A stretch of 23,202 nucleotides of DNA from an uncultured Allofournierella sp. (GCA_944382705.1 CALWNE010000042.1:1-23202); one strand, 5' to 3'; positions 14,340 through 21,964 are shown, counted from the first letter of the stretch. The notes: generated by a model not told the origin, from the sequence alone. Translations and numbers: made by a program.

Positions 14340-15218
14340 ATGAATGGCATTTTGATTGTGGATAAACCCACCGACTGGACCAGTTTTGATGTGATTGCAA
14401 AGCTGCGGGGGATTTTGGGCACCCGAAAGCTGGGGCATTCCGGCACTCTGGACCCCATGGCCACCGGTGTGCTGCCTGTGTTTGCAGGCCCTGCTGCCAA
14501 GGCGGTGGACCTGCAAACCGACCATACCAAAGCCTACCGGGCTGTGGTGCGGTTTGGCCTTTCCACCGATACCGGGGATGTAACCGGCACGGTGCTGCAA
14601 CAGGCAGACACCCAGGTAACCGCCCAGGACCTGGAGCAGGTGCTGCCCCGCTTTACCGGGGACATCCAGCAGATGCCCCCCATGTACAGCGCCATTAAGG
14701 TGAACGGAACCGCTCTTTACAAGCTGGCCCGGCAGGGCATTACGGTGGAGCGCAAGCTGCGGCCGGTTACCATCCATCAGCTTACTTTGGTGGAGCAGTG
14801 CGGCCCCCAGGACTTTGTGCTGGATGTGGATTGCAGCAAGGGCACCTATGTACGCAGCCTGGTGGAGGATCTGGGCAGCGCACTGGGCGTACCGGCCACC
14901 CTGGCCGGGCTGCGCCGCACCCGGGCAGGAATTTTTGGCCTGGAGCACAGCCACACCCTTGAAGAAATTCAGCAGGCCAAGGAGCAGGGAGCGCTGGACC
15001 AGCTGCTGGTTGCGGTGGATACCGTGTTTGCCCAGCTGCCCGCTGTAACCGTGAACGAAAAAGGGGAGCAGCGGCTGCGCAACGGCGCACTCTGCTACCG
15101 TACCGGCCAGCCAGCTGGCCGCTGCCGCATCTACGGCCCCCAGGGCTTTTTGGGCCTTGGCCAGGTGCTGGAGGATGCCAGTCTCAAGGCGGAAAAACTT
15201 TTTGTGGAAAGGGCGTGA
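14340..15218 (+). CDS. truB: tRNA pseudouridine(55) synthase TruB
   Basis: This 292-residue enzyme converts U55 in the T loop of tRNAs to pseudouridine. The N terminus NGILIVDKPTDWTSFDVIAK is the family signature. The catalytic aspartate is D38 in GHSGTLDPMATGVL. KAYRAVVRFG and CSKGTYVRSLVEDLG are further conserved blocks, and a C-terminal PUA-like segment has the end GFLGLGQVLE. ATG 14340 lies ten bases after the nrnA stop, with GAGGAT as a weak ribosome binding site; the open frame continues upstream inside nrnA but is not family-like. It is coupled closely to ribF, which begins six bases after the stop. Confidence 0.96.
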   Translation: MNGILIVDKPTDWTSFDVIAKLRGILGTRKLGHSGTLDPMATGVLPVFAGPAAKAVDLQTDHTKAYRAVVRFGLSTDTGDVTGTVLQQADTQVTAQDLEQVLPRFTGDIQQMPPMYSAIKVNGTALYKLARQGITVERKLRPVTIHQLTLVEQCGPQDFVLDVDCSKGTYVRSLVEDLGSALGVPATLAGLRRTRAGIFGLEHSHTLEEIQQAKEQGALDQLLVAVDTVFAQLPAVTVNEKGEQRLRNGALCYRTGQPAGRCRIYGPQGFLGLGQVLEDASLKAEKLFVERA

Positions 15219-15224
15219 CTGCCG

Positions 15225-16193
15225 TTGAAGGTATACCATACCATGCAGCAGGTGGAGCAGCAGCCGGAACTGGCGGCAGGCTCCAGCGTGGCACTGGGCT
15301 TTTTTGATGGCATCCACACCGGGCACCAGGCAGTCATTGGTGCAGCGGTGGAGTATGCAAAGGCCCACGGCCTGGCACCGGCGCTGTTTACCTTCACCCT
15401 GCCCCTGAACAGCACCATGAAGGGCGGCCGTTTGATGGATGAAACCAGCAAGCACCGCCTGATGGCACAGCTGGGAGTGCAGCACTACATAGAGCCTGCC
15501 TTTGAGGCGGTGTGCAGCTACACACCCCGGCAGTTTGTGGAAGAAATTCTGCACCGGCAGTGCCGGGCCAGGGCAGTATTCTGCGGCGAAAACTTTACCT
15601 TTGGCAAGCAGGCAGCAGGGGACATTGATACCCTGCGAACCCTGTGTGAGCCGCTGGGCATTCAGGTGGTGGTGGTCTCCATGACCACCTACCAGTGCCG
15701 GCTGGTCAGCTCTACACGCATCCGGGCGGCTCTTGCTGAAGGGGATATGGAGAGCATCCGCACCATGCTGGGGCGGCCCTATTCCATCTGCTTTCCGGTG
15801 CAGCATGGCCAGGGCCTGGGCCGCACGCTGGGGTTCCCCACCATCAACCAGATATACCCCGCAGGCTTTGCCCAGCCCCGGTACGGCATCTACATTACCC
15901 GGGTGCGCATTGGGGAGGACTGGTACGCCGGAGCCACCGGTTTTGGCACCCGCCCCACTGTGAACCAAAGCGGGGAAGGGGCCACCTGCGAAACCTTTAT
16001 TCCCGGTTTTGAGGGCCAGCTGTATGACCAGCAACTGGAGGTGGAATTCTACCACTATCTGGCACCCAGCCAGCGCTTCAACAGCTTGCAGGAACTGGCT
16101 GACTGCGTAAACAACGCCGCCCGCAAAACCCTGGAATACTTTGCCCAAAATCCCCCAAAGCAGCCCAACCGGAATGCAAGTTTTTACTTGTAA
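15225..16193 (+). CDS. ribF: Bifunctional riboflavin kinase/FAD synthetase RibF
   Basis: This 322-residue enzyme phosphorylates riboflavin to FMN and adenylates FMN to FAD. The N-terminal nucleotidyltransferase domain (about 1-175) has GFFDGIHTGH with the HxGH motif at 31-34, and SSTRIRAAL near its end. The C-terminal flavokinase domain has GRTLGFPTIN, RYGIYITRVRIG and GFGTRPTVN. The predicted start is TTG 15225, which gives the typical KVYH beginning. GAAAGGG lies about 11 bases upstream. ATG 15243 would be an alternative, seven codons shorter. The truB-ribF-rpsO-pnp order is conserved in Firmicutes. The TAA stop is embedded in the -35 box of the rpsO promoter. Confidence 0.94.
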   Translation: MKVYHTMQQVEQQPELAAGSSVALGFFDGIHTGHQAVIGAAVEYAKAHGLAPALFTFTLPLNSTMKGGRLMDETSKHRLMAQLGVQHYIEPAFEAVCSYTPRQFVEEILHRQCRARAVFCGENFTFGKQAAGDIDTLRTLCEPLGIQVVVVSMTTYQCRLVSSTRIRAALAEGDMESIRTMLGRPYSICFPVQHGQGLGRTLGFPTINQIYPAGFAQPRYGIYITRVRIGEDWYAGATGFGTRPTVNQSGEGATCETFIPGFEGQLYDQQLEVEFYHYLAPSQRFNSLQELADCVNNAARKTLEYFAQNPPKQPNRNASFYL

Positions 16194-16216
16194 TTCACAG
16201 GGTGCTGTGTTATACT
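16188..16216 (+). promoter_or_regulatory. Sigma-A promoter of rpsO
   Basis: TTGTAA (16188-16193) and TATACT (16211-16216) are 17 bases apart, with TGT before the -10 box (extended -10). The -35 box includes the ribF stop codon. Transcription would begin near 16223. Confidence 0.72.
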
Positions 16217-16219
16217 AAG

Positions 16220-16324
16220 CTAGGCTACCGTGGCCTAGTGGAGGGTGTATGCTCTGCATCAGAGCACCTCGTACTTCCCTCTGCTCGGTCATTGGCAAAT
16301 CAATAGAAAACGAGGTATTTTCAA
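16220..16324 (+). promoter_or_regulatory. Structured rpsO leader, candidate S15 autoregulatory RNA
   Basis: Helix 1 is CTAGGC (16220-16225) with GCCTAG (16233-16238). Helix 2 is GAGGG (16241-16245) with CCCTC (16277-16281), extended by GTA/TAC and capped by TGCTCT (16250-16255) with AGAGCA (16261-16266). Inside helix 2 the unpaired CCTCG (16267-16271) is perfectly complementary to CGAGG (16311-16315), which is the Shine-Dalgarno sequence. A competing helix pairs CTCG (16284-16287) with CGAG (16311-16314), plus ATTG/CAAT. S15 repression of its own mRNA through leader structure is well known in several bacteria; that this leader does the same is inferred. Confidence 0.55.
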
Positions 16325-16588
16325 ATGGCTATGGAAGCTAAAAAGACTATCATCGAATCCGCTCGCGTTCACGAGACCGACACTGGTTCTCCCGAGGTTC
16401 AGGTTGCTCTGCTGACTGCTCGCATCAACCACTTGACCGAGCACCTGAAGAAGAACACCCACGACCATCACAGCCGTCGTGGTCTGCTGAAGATGGTTGG
16501 CCGTCGCCGCAATCTGCTGGCCTACCTGCAGAAGACCGACATCGAGCGTTACCGTGCTCTGATTGCCAAGCTGGGTCTGCGTAAGTAA
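16325..16588 (+). CDS. rpsO: 30S ribosomal protein S15
   Basis: This 87-residue primary 16S rRNA-binding protein nucleates the central domain of the 30S subunit. The conserved blocks are HETDTGSPEVQVALLTARI, the HLKKNTHDHHSRRGLLKMVG loop and RRRNLLAYLQKTD. The length is one or two residues short of the usual 88-89. ATG 16325 has CGAGG nine bases upstream, a modest ribosome binding site that can be masked by leader structure. GCT, CGT and GTT codons are more frequent than in the neighbours, which fits very high expression. Confidence 0.98.
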   Translation: MAMEAKKTIIESARVHETDTGSPEVQVALLTARINHLTEHLKKNTHDHHSRRGLLKMVGRRRNLLAYLQKTDIERYRALIAKLGLRK

Positions 16589-16598
16589 GTTACAACAT

Positions 16599-16633
16599 CA
16601 AAGGCAGGTGGTAGCGATTACCGCCTGCCTTTG
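16599..16633 (+). terminator. Strong hairpin after rpsO (terminator or processing site)
   Basis: CAAAGGCAGGTGGTA (16599-16613) pairs with TTACCGCCTGCCTTTG over 15 bp with one G-U, around a short loop. The following bases are T-rich but interrupted, so termination may be partial. Some read-through into pnp is expected, because no convincing pnp promoter is visible. Confidence 0.7.
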
Positions 16634-16659
16634 AATTGTATTAATTGTTTTTGTACGAG

Positions 16660-16740
16660 CACCGCCGGCCGGTGTGTTTTTAGCGGTAAATCCAGCGCCT
16701 TGGGGTGCAGCATCCCACCGGGGCGCCGGATTTATTGCTA
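16660..16740 (+). promoter_or_regulatory. Structured pnp leader with a long imperfect duplex
   Basis: A small hairpin, CACCG (16660-16664) with CGGTG (16670-16674), is followed by a T run. Next comes a long helix pairing 16681-16700 with 16721-16740. It is nearly continuous for about 20 positions, with three G-U pairs and one A-C mismatch. Its tip folds again (16701-16707 with 16711-16717). In Escherichia coli the pnp leader also forms a long duplex that RNase III cuts and PNPase uses for autoregulation. The resemblance is structural and the function is inferred. Confidence 0.55.
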
Positions 16741-16787
16741 AAGCCGCAGGGTGGCGTGCATGAACCTGTTTACTAGGAGGTACTATT

Positions 16788-18926
16788 ATGGCTTTGGAAT
16801 TTGCATCCAAACACGAATCCTTCCCCCAGTTCAAAACCTTTGAAACCCAGCTGGCTGGCCGCCCCCTGGTGGTGGAAACTGGCAAGATGTGCGGTCTGTC
16901 CAACGGCAGCTGCCTGGTTCGCTACGGCGAGACCGTGGTGCTGTGCAATGTCACCATGAGCGAAAAGCCCCGTGACGGCATCGACTTCTTTCCCCTGAGC
17001 GTGGACTTTGAAGAAAAGCTCTACGCCGTAGGCCGCATTCCTGGCAGCTTTATGCGCCGTGAGGGCCGCCCCGGCGAGAAGGCTGTTCTCACCAGCCGTG
17101 TGGTGGACCGTCCTATCCGTCCTTTGTTCCCCAAGAATATGCGCAACGATGTATGCGTTACCATGACCGTTATGAGCGTGGACCAGGATTGCAGCCCGGA
17201 AATCACCGGCATGATTGGTACTTCCATTGCTCTGTCCATCTCTGACATTCCCTGGGCTGGCCCCATTGGCGGCGTGTTCATGGGCCTGGTGGATGGCCAG
17301 CTGGTGGTAAACCCCACCCTGGAACAGCGGGAAAAAACCGATCTGCAGCTCACCGTTGCTGCCACCGAAAACAAAATCGTTATGATTGAAGCCGGTGCCA
17401 ACGAGGTGGACGAGGTCACCATGCTGGATGCCATTAAAAAGGCTCACCAGGAAATCAAGGAAATCATCGCCTTCATCAACAGCATCGTAGCCGAAATCGG
17501 TAAGCCCAAGAAGGAATTCCAGGACATGGATCTGAACCATGACCTGTTCGAGGCCGTAAAGGCTGAGTTCCTGGAGGACTTCAAGGCCGCTATGGACACC
17601 GACGACAAGAATGTGCGGGACGAGCGGCTGTTGCCCATTCGGGAAAAGCTGGAAGAAAAGTACGCCGAGGAGTGGGGCGCCGGCATCATTGAGGAACTGA
17701 TGTACAAGATGCAGAAGTTCGTGGTGCGCCGCTGGCTGCTGGACGAGGGCAAGCGTGTGGACGGCCGTGGCATCAACGAGATTCGTCCCCTGGCTGCCGA
17801 AGTAAGCCTGCTGCCCCGCACCCATGGCAGCGGTATGTTCACCCGTGGCCAGACTCAGGTGCTCACCGTGGCAACCCTGGGCTCCACCAAGGACAACCAG
17901 CTGATGGACGACATCAGCACCGAGCAGTACAAGCGTTACCTGCATCACTACAACTTCCCCCCCTACTCTGTGGGCGAGGCCCGTGCTCCCCGCAGCCCCG
18001 GCCGTCGTGAAATCGGCCACGGCGCACTGGCAGAGCGTGCTCTGGTTCCTGTGCTGCCCAGCCTGGAGGAGTTCCCCTACACCATCCGCCTGGTAAGTGA
18101 GGTTCTGTCCTCCAACGGTTCCACCAGCCAGGCTTCCATCTGTGGTTCCACCCTGGCCCTGATGGATGCAGGCGTGCCCATCAAGGCACCTGTTGCCGGT
18201 ATCTCCTGCGGTCTTATCACCGAGGGCGACCGCTGGATGCCCATGCTGGACATCCAGGGCGTGGAGGACTTCCACGGCGATATGGACTTTAAGGTAGGTG
18301 GTACCCACAACGGCATCACCGCCATCCAGATGGACATCAAGGTGGACGGTCTGACCTACGAAATCATCGAAGAAGCCTTCGAGAAGTGCCGCAAGGGCCG
18401 CCTGTTCATCCTGGATGAAATCATGCTGCCTGTCATCAGCGAGCCTCGTGCCCAGCTGAGCAAGTATGCACCCAAGATGCTGAGCATGGTAATCCCTGTG
18501 GACAAAATCAAGGATGTAATCGGCAAGGGCGGCAAGGTGATTCAGGAAATCTGCGCCACCTGCAACTGCAAGATTGATGTGGAGGAGGACGGCCATGTGT
18601 TTGTTTCCGCCATTGACATCGAGGATGCAAACCGTGCCATCCACACCATTAAGACCATTGTGGAGGACCCCGAAGTGGGCGCCATCTACAAGGGCCGTGT
18701 AACCCGTTTGATGAACTTCGGCGCCTTTGTGGAAATTGCTCCCGGCAAGGAAGGCCTGGTGCACATCTCCAAGCTGGACGCCAAGCGGGTAGAGCGTGTG
18801 GAAGATGTGGTTGCCGTAGGCGATGAGCTGATTGTTATGGTAACCGAAATCGACCAGCAGGGCCGCATCAACCTGAGCCGCAAGGATGCTCTGGCCGCCA
18901 TCGAGGCAAAAAAGGCCCGGGGCTAA
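16788..18926 (+). CDS. pnp: Polyribonucleotide nucleotidyltransferase (PNPase)
   Basis: This 712-residue enzyme degrades RNA from the 3' end with phosphate as the attacking group. The first RNase PH domain (about 10-145) has GRIPGSFMRREGRPGEK and VVDRPIRPLFP. A helical domain follows (about 150-310). The second, catalytic RNase PH domain (about 315-550) has RSPGRREIGHGALAERAL, LMDAGVPIKAPVAGISCGL and VEDFHGDMDFKVGGT with the catalytic aspartates. The KH domain near 560-615 has IKDVIGKGGKVIQEI. The S1 domain near 625-705 has GRVTRLMNFGAFVEIAPGKE. The length and domains are complete. ATG 16788 follows TAGGAGGTACTATT, a near-ideal ribosome binding site. The rpsO-pnp pairing is widely conserved. 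Confidence 0.98.
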   Translation: MALEFASKHESFPQFKTFETQLAGRPLVVETGKMCGLSNGSCLVRYGETVVLCNVTMSEKPRDGIDFFPLSVDFEEKLYAVGRIPGSFMRREGRPGEKAVLTSRVVDRPIRPLFPKNMRNDVCVTMTVMSVDQDCSPEITGMIGTSIALSISDIPWAGPIGGVFMGLVDGQLVVNPTLEQREKTDLQLTVAATENKIVMIEAGANEVDEVTMLDAIKKAHQEIKEIIAFINSIVAEIGKPKKEFQDMDLNHDLFEAVKAEFLEDFKAAMDTDDKNVRDERLLPIREKLEEKYAEEWGAGIIEELMYKMQKFVVRRWLLDEGKRVDGRGINEIRPLAAEVSLLPRTHGSGMFTRGQTQVLTVATLGSTKDNQLMDDISTEQYKRYLHHYNFPPYSVGEARAPRSPGRREIGHGALAERALVPVLPSLEEFPYTIRLVSEVLSSNGSTSQASICGSTLALMDAGVPIKAPVAGISCGLITEGDRWMPMLDIQGVEDFHGDMDFKVGGTHNGITAIQMDIKVDGLTYEIIEEAFEKCRKGRLFILDEIMLPVISEPRAQLSKYAPKMLSMVIPVDKIKDVIGKGGKVIQEICATCNCKIDVEEDGHVFVSAIDIEDANRAIHTIKTIVEDPEVGAIYKGRVTRLMNFGAFVEIAPGKEGLVHISKLDAKRVERVEDVVAVGDELIVMVTEIDQQGRINLSRKDALAAIEAKKARG

Positions 18927-18962
18927 TCCGGCAGTAACACCGGCCTAGCGTTTTAACAATTC

Positions 18963-19014
18963 ATCACCCCCAGCCAAGGGCTAAACAGCCCAAGGCTGGG
19001 GGTGATTTTGTTTT
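18963..19014 (+). terminator. Strong intrinsic terminator of pnp
   Basis: TCACCCCCAGCC (18964-18975) pairs perfectly with GGCTGGGGGTGA (18994-19005). After a symmetrical AA/AA internal loop, an inner helix GGGCT/AGCCC closes on AAAC. The stem runs into TTTTGTTTT. This is the clearest terminator in the window. Confidence 0.95.
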
Positions 19015-19028
19015 GGGCGGCAGGGAAG

Positions 19029-19068
19029 GGGCAAAAAAGGCCACAAAGTGGCTTGCCCTGCGGTTTTT
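19029..19068 (+). terminator. Second terminator-like hairpin behind pnp
   Basis: GGGCAA (19029-19034) pairs with TTGCCC (19053-19058), and GCCAC (19040-19044) with GTGGC (19048-19052), with a five-base bulge on the left side. A TTTTT run follows at 19064-19068. It backs up the previous terminator just before the next promoter. Confidence 0.5.
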
Positions 19069-19069
19069 G

Positions 19070-19098
19070 TTGCGTAATGGGCATAAAAATGTTAGAAT
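19070..19098 (+). promoter_or_regulatory. Sigma-A promoter of the glycosyltransferase gene
   Basis: TTGCGT (19070-19075) and TAGAAT (19093-19098) are 17 bases apart, with TGT directly before the -10 box. The start codon at 19135 would give a leader of about 30 bases. Confidence 0.65.
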
Positions 19099-19134
19099 AA
19101 ACTAGACTATCAGTATTTGGAGGAAGCAGTCCGC

Positions 19135-19905
19135 ATGAAAAAAATCAGCGCCTGTATTGTGAGTTATAACGGAGCCGACGAGGTGATTCGGGCAGTGGAA
19201 TCCCTGCTGGAGCACACCACCGGCTGTGACCTTCGGATTTATCTGGTAGATAACGCCAGCCCGGACGGAACCGGCAAACAGCTGGCGGACTATCCCTTTG
19301 ACCAACGGGTGCAGGTAATCTGCCTGCCCAAAAACCTGGGCTTTGGCCCTGGCCACAACCAGGTGCTGCCCCTGCTGGACAGCGACTACCACTTTGTGCT
19401 TAATCCGGACATCTTTGTGGACAGCAATGTGCTGCCCCAGATGTGCCAATGGATGGACGAGCACCCCCAGGTGGTTATGGCTACCCCCAAGCTGCTGTTC
19501 CCGGATGGCCGGGTGCAGGTGCTGCCCAAGCGCAAGCCGAATATTTTGGGCCTTGCAAGCCGCCAGGGTGTGCCGGGGCTGGGCTATTTCGGCAACCGAT
19601 ATGCCATGCTGGACCAGGACCTTTCCAAGCCGCTGCCCATTGAGTTTTGCACCGGCAGCTTTTTCTGTGTGCGAACCCAGGCGTTCCGGCAGATGGGCGG
19701 TTTTGACGAAGGCTATTTTATGTATGTGGAAGATGCAGACATCACCCAAAAGGCCCTGCAGCTGGGCCAGGTGTACTATCTGCCCCAGTTTGTGGCCTAT
19801 CACGCCTGGCACCGGGCACCGAGCCGCAGCCTAAAGCCCTTTTTGCAGCAGCTCAAAAGCATGGGCCGGTTTTTTTGCAAATGGGGCTGGAAACTCTGGT
19901 GTTAA
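19135..19905 (+). CDS. Family 2 glycosyltransferase (probable rhamnosyltransferase-like)
   Basis: This 256-residue cytoplasmic or membrane-associated GT-A enzyme transfers a sugar from a nucleotide donor. It begins KKISACIVSYNGADEV and IYLVDNASPDGTG, the nucleotide-binding part. LNPDIF carries D92 at the DXD-like position, and the acceptor region has GSFFCVRTQAFRQMGGFDEG and YVEDADI with E199/D200 as candidate catalytic residues. The overall pattern resembles WbbL-type rhamnosyltransferases. The next genes make dTDP-rhamnose, so rhamnose is a reasonable donor, but the sequence alone does not prove it. ATG 19135 has GGAGGA ten bases upstream; TTG 19117 would overlap that site. There is no signal peptide or clear membrane helix. 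Confidence 0.87.
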   Translation: MKKISACIVSYNGADEVIRAVESLLEHTTGCDLRIYLVDNASPDGTGKQLADYPFDQRVQVICLPKNLGFGPGHNQVLPLLDSDYHFVLNPDIFVDSNVLPQMCQWMDEHPQVVMATPKLLFPDGRVQVLPKRKPNILGLASRQGVPGLGYFGNRYAMLDQDLSKPLPIEFCTGSFFCVRTQAFRQMGGFDEGYFMYVEDADITQKALQLGQVYYLPQFVAYHAWHRAPSRSLKPFLQQLKSMGRFFCKWGWKLWC

Positions 19906-19990
19906 GACCCTGCCCGTAAGGCTGCGATTGCTTGCCTTTGCCCTGGGGGTGCTGCGGCCTTTTAAACGGCCCGCCCGCCAGAGCCTTTCA

Positions 19991-20013
19991 AGGCCCCCGC
20001 TTTGGGGGCTTTT
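19991..20013 (+). terminator. Intrinsic terminator after the glycosyltransferase gene
   Basis: GCCCCC (19993-19998) pairs with GGGGGC (20004-20009) around GCTTT, extended by flanking pairs. It is followed by four T. It separates the glycosyltransferase gene from the rfb genes, which implies their own promoter or read-through. Confidence 0.8.
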
Positions 20014-20077
20014 GTCCTTAATTTTGTGTATAGCGGCTGTAGCTCCGCTTTGTGTTAAGCTGCGCAAATTTTGAACG

Positions 20078-20098
20078 GCCTGCTTGCAACAAGCAGGC
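20078..20098 (+). promoter_or_regulatory. Perfect inverted repeat just upstream of rfbA
   Basis: GCCTGCTTG (20078-20086) pairs perfectly with CAAGCAGGC (20090-20098) around CAA. The repeat ends a few bases before the ribosome binding site AAAAAGGAG (20101-20109). It could be an mRNA hairpin or an operator for a dimeric repressor. I see no convincing promoter in 20014-20077, so the transcription start of the rfb genes is not assigned. The rest of 19906-20118 holds only the terminator and a weak AGCGG/CCGCT hairpin. Confidence 0.5.
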
Positions 20099-20118
20099 AG
20101 AAAAAGGAGCGTAAAGTT

Positions 20119-21006
20119 ATGAAAGGCATTATTCTTGCCGGCGGTGCAGGCACTCGTCTGTATCCGCTCACCATGGTCACCAGCAAGCAGTTGCTGCCGG
20201 TGTACGACAAACCCATGATCTACTACCCACTGTCCACCCTGATGCTGGCGGGAATTCAGGATATCCTGATTATCTCCACCCCGGAGGACACCCCCCGTTT
20301 TGAAAACCTGCTGGGAGATGGCAGCCAGTACGGCATCAACCTCTCTTACAAGGTTCAGCCCAGCCCGGACGGACTGGCTCAGGCCTTTTTGCTGGGCGAG
20401 GAGTTCATTGGCGACGACTGCTGCGCCATGATTCTGGGCGATAACATTTTTTACGGCAACGGCTTCTCCCGCATCCTGAAGGCTGCGGTGAAAAACGCCG
20501 AGGAGGAAGGCCGTGCCACCGTGTTCGGCTACTATGTAAACGACCCTGAGCGCTTTGGCATTGTGGAGTTCGACGAGAACGGCAAGGTCATCAGCGTGGA
20601 GGAAAAACCCCAGAATCCCAAGTCCAACTACGCCATCACCGGCCTGTATTTCTACGACAACCGGGTGAGTGCCCAGGCCAAAAAGGTAGTGCCCAGCGCC
20701 CGTGGCGAGCTGGAAATCACCAGCCTGAACGCCATGTACCTGGAGGAAGGCCGCCTGGATGTGCAGCTGCTGGGCCGTGGTTTTGCCTGGCTGGATACCG
20801 GCACCATGGACAGCCTGGTGGAAGCTGCCGATTTTGTGCGCATGGTAGAAAAACGCCAGGGCATCAAGATCAGCGCCCCGGAGGAAATTGCCTACCGCAA
20901 CGGCTGGATTACCAAGGAAAAACTGCTGGAAAGCGCACAGCGCTACGGCAAAAGCCCCTATGGGGAACACTTAAAGCGGGTTTCTGAGGCTCGCATCAAA
21001 TACTAA
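20119..21006 (+). CDS. rfbA: Glucose-1-phosphate thymidylyltransferase RfbA (RmlA)
   Basis: This 295-residue enzyme makes dTDP-glucose from dTTP and glucose-1-phosphate, the first step toward dTDP-L-rhamnose. The nucleotide-binding loop GGAGTRLYPLT spans 8-18, followed by SKQLLPVYDKPMIYYPLSTL. D108 in LGDNIFYG is the metal ligand position, and EEKPQNPKSNYAITGLYFYD is the sugar-binding stretch. The length is the family norm (about 290). ATG 20119 follows AAAAAGGAGCG; an upstream in-frame start at 20071 would cross the inverted repeat. It is first of three rfb genes, and dTDP-rhamnose usually inhibits this enzyme. Confidence 0.97.
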   Translation: MKGIILAGGAGTRLYPLTMVTSKQLLPVYDKPMIYYPLSTLMLAGIQDILIISTPEDTPRFENLLGDGSQYGINLSYKVQPSPDGLAQAFLLGEEFIGDDCCAMILGDNIFYGNGFSRILKAAVKNAEEEGRATVFGYYVNDPERFGIVEFDENGKVISVEEKPQNPKSNYAITGLYFYDNRVSAQAKKVVPSARGELEITSLNAMYLEEGRLDVQLLGRGFAWLDTGTMDSLVEAADFVRMVEKRQGIKISAPEEIAYRNGWITKEKLLESAQRYGKSPYGEHLKRVSEARIKY

Positions 21007-21025
21007 GCAAAGGGGAGTTATGGGT

Positions 21026-21922
21026 ATGAAAATTCTCATCACCGGCGCCAGCGGCCAGCTGGGCACCGAATTGCAGCGCCAGCTCCGCACTGGGGGCTGT
21101 GCTCTGGGCAGTATTCCGGAGCGGCTGCAAAACGCTACCATCATCCCCACCGATATGAACGAGCTGGATATTACCGACCGGGAGGCAACCATCGCCTTTG
21201 TGCGCCGCCACCAGCCGGATACCATCATCAACTGTGCCGCCTTCACCAATGTGGACGGCTGCGAAACCCAGCGGGAAGCTGCTTTCAAGGTAAACGCTCT
21301 GGGGCCCTCCAACCTGGCCCAGGCTGCCCAGCGGGTGAATGCACGGCTGGTTCATGTATCCACCGACTATGTATTTTCCGGCCAGGGAGACACCCCGCTG
21401 GATGAGGCAGAGCCCATCGGCCCGGTAAGTGCCTACGGCAAAACCAAGGCCCTGGGCGAGCAGTATGTATTGCAGCAGTGCCAGCGCAGCTTTGTGGTGC
21501 GCACCGCTTGGCTGTACGGCTATGCAGGCAAGAACTTTGTAAAAACCATTGTGAATGCCGCTAAAAAATTTGGCAAGCTGGAGGTTGTGTCCGACCAGCT
21601 GGGCAACCCCACCAACGCCGAGGACCTGGCCTACCATCTGCTGCAGCTGGCTGTAAGCCATGAGTATGGCATCTACCACTGCACCGGCGAGGGCATCTGC
21701 TCCTGGTACGATTTTGCCAGCGAGATTGTGCGCCTGTCCGGCGTGGAGGCTCAGGTGCTGCCCTGCACCAGCCAGGAGTATGCCCAAAAGCACCCGGCTG
21801 CTGCAAACCGCCCCGCCTGGAGTGCCTTGGAAAACCGGATGCTGGCCTGCACCGTGGGCAACAAGATGCGCCCCTGGAAGCTGGCTTTGGAGGACTTTTT
21901 CGCAAACTGGAACGGGGAGTAA
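21026..21922 (+). CDS. rfbD: dTDP-4-dehydrorhamnose reductase RfbD (RmlD)
   Basis: This enzyme of about 298 residues reduces dTDP-4-keto-L-rhamnose with NAD(P)H, the last step of the pathway. It is an extended short-chain dehydrogenase. The Rossmann loop is GASGQLG (7-13). The active site has S112-T113-D114 (VSTDYVFSG) and Y137-x3-K141 (YGKTK). NCAAFTNVDGCE and RTAWLYGYAGKNFVKT are typical of the family. Two ATG codons compete: 21020 is two bases from the end of AGGGGAG (21011-21017), and 21026 is eight bases from it and gives the standard KILITGA start, so I chose 21026. It follows rfbA by about 20 bases. Confidence 0.95.
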   Translation: MKILITGASGQLGTELQRQLRTGGCALGSIPERLQNATIIPTDMNELDITDREATIAFVRRHQPDTIINCAAFTNVDGCETQREAAFKVNALGPSNLAQAAQRVNARLVHVSTDYVFSGQGDTPLDEAEPIGPVSAYGKTKALGEQYVLQQCQRSFVVRTAWLYGYAGKNFVKTIVNAAKKFGKLEVVSDQLGNPTNAEDLAYHLLQLAVSHEYGIYHCTGEGICSWYDFASEIVRLSGVEAQVLPCTSQEYAQKHPAAANRPAWSALENRMLACTVGNKMRPWKLALEDFFANWNGE

Positions 21923-21964
21923 GCCCTCCGGTTTTGGATGTTTAAAACAAGTAAGGAGAAACCC

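Noticed and set aside
19906..20073. An open stretch in another frame right after the glycosyltransferase stop, which could suggest a frameshifted C terminus
   Set aside because: The protein already ends naturally after a complete GT2 domain. The extra frame is mostly Leu, Arg and Pro, crosses the terminator at 19991-20013 and has no start or ribosome binding site.
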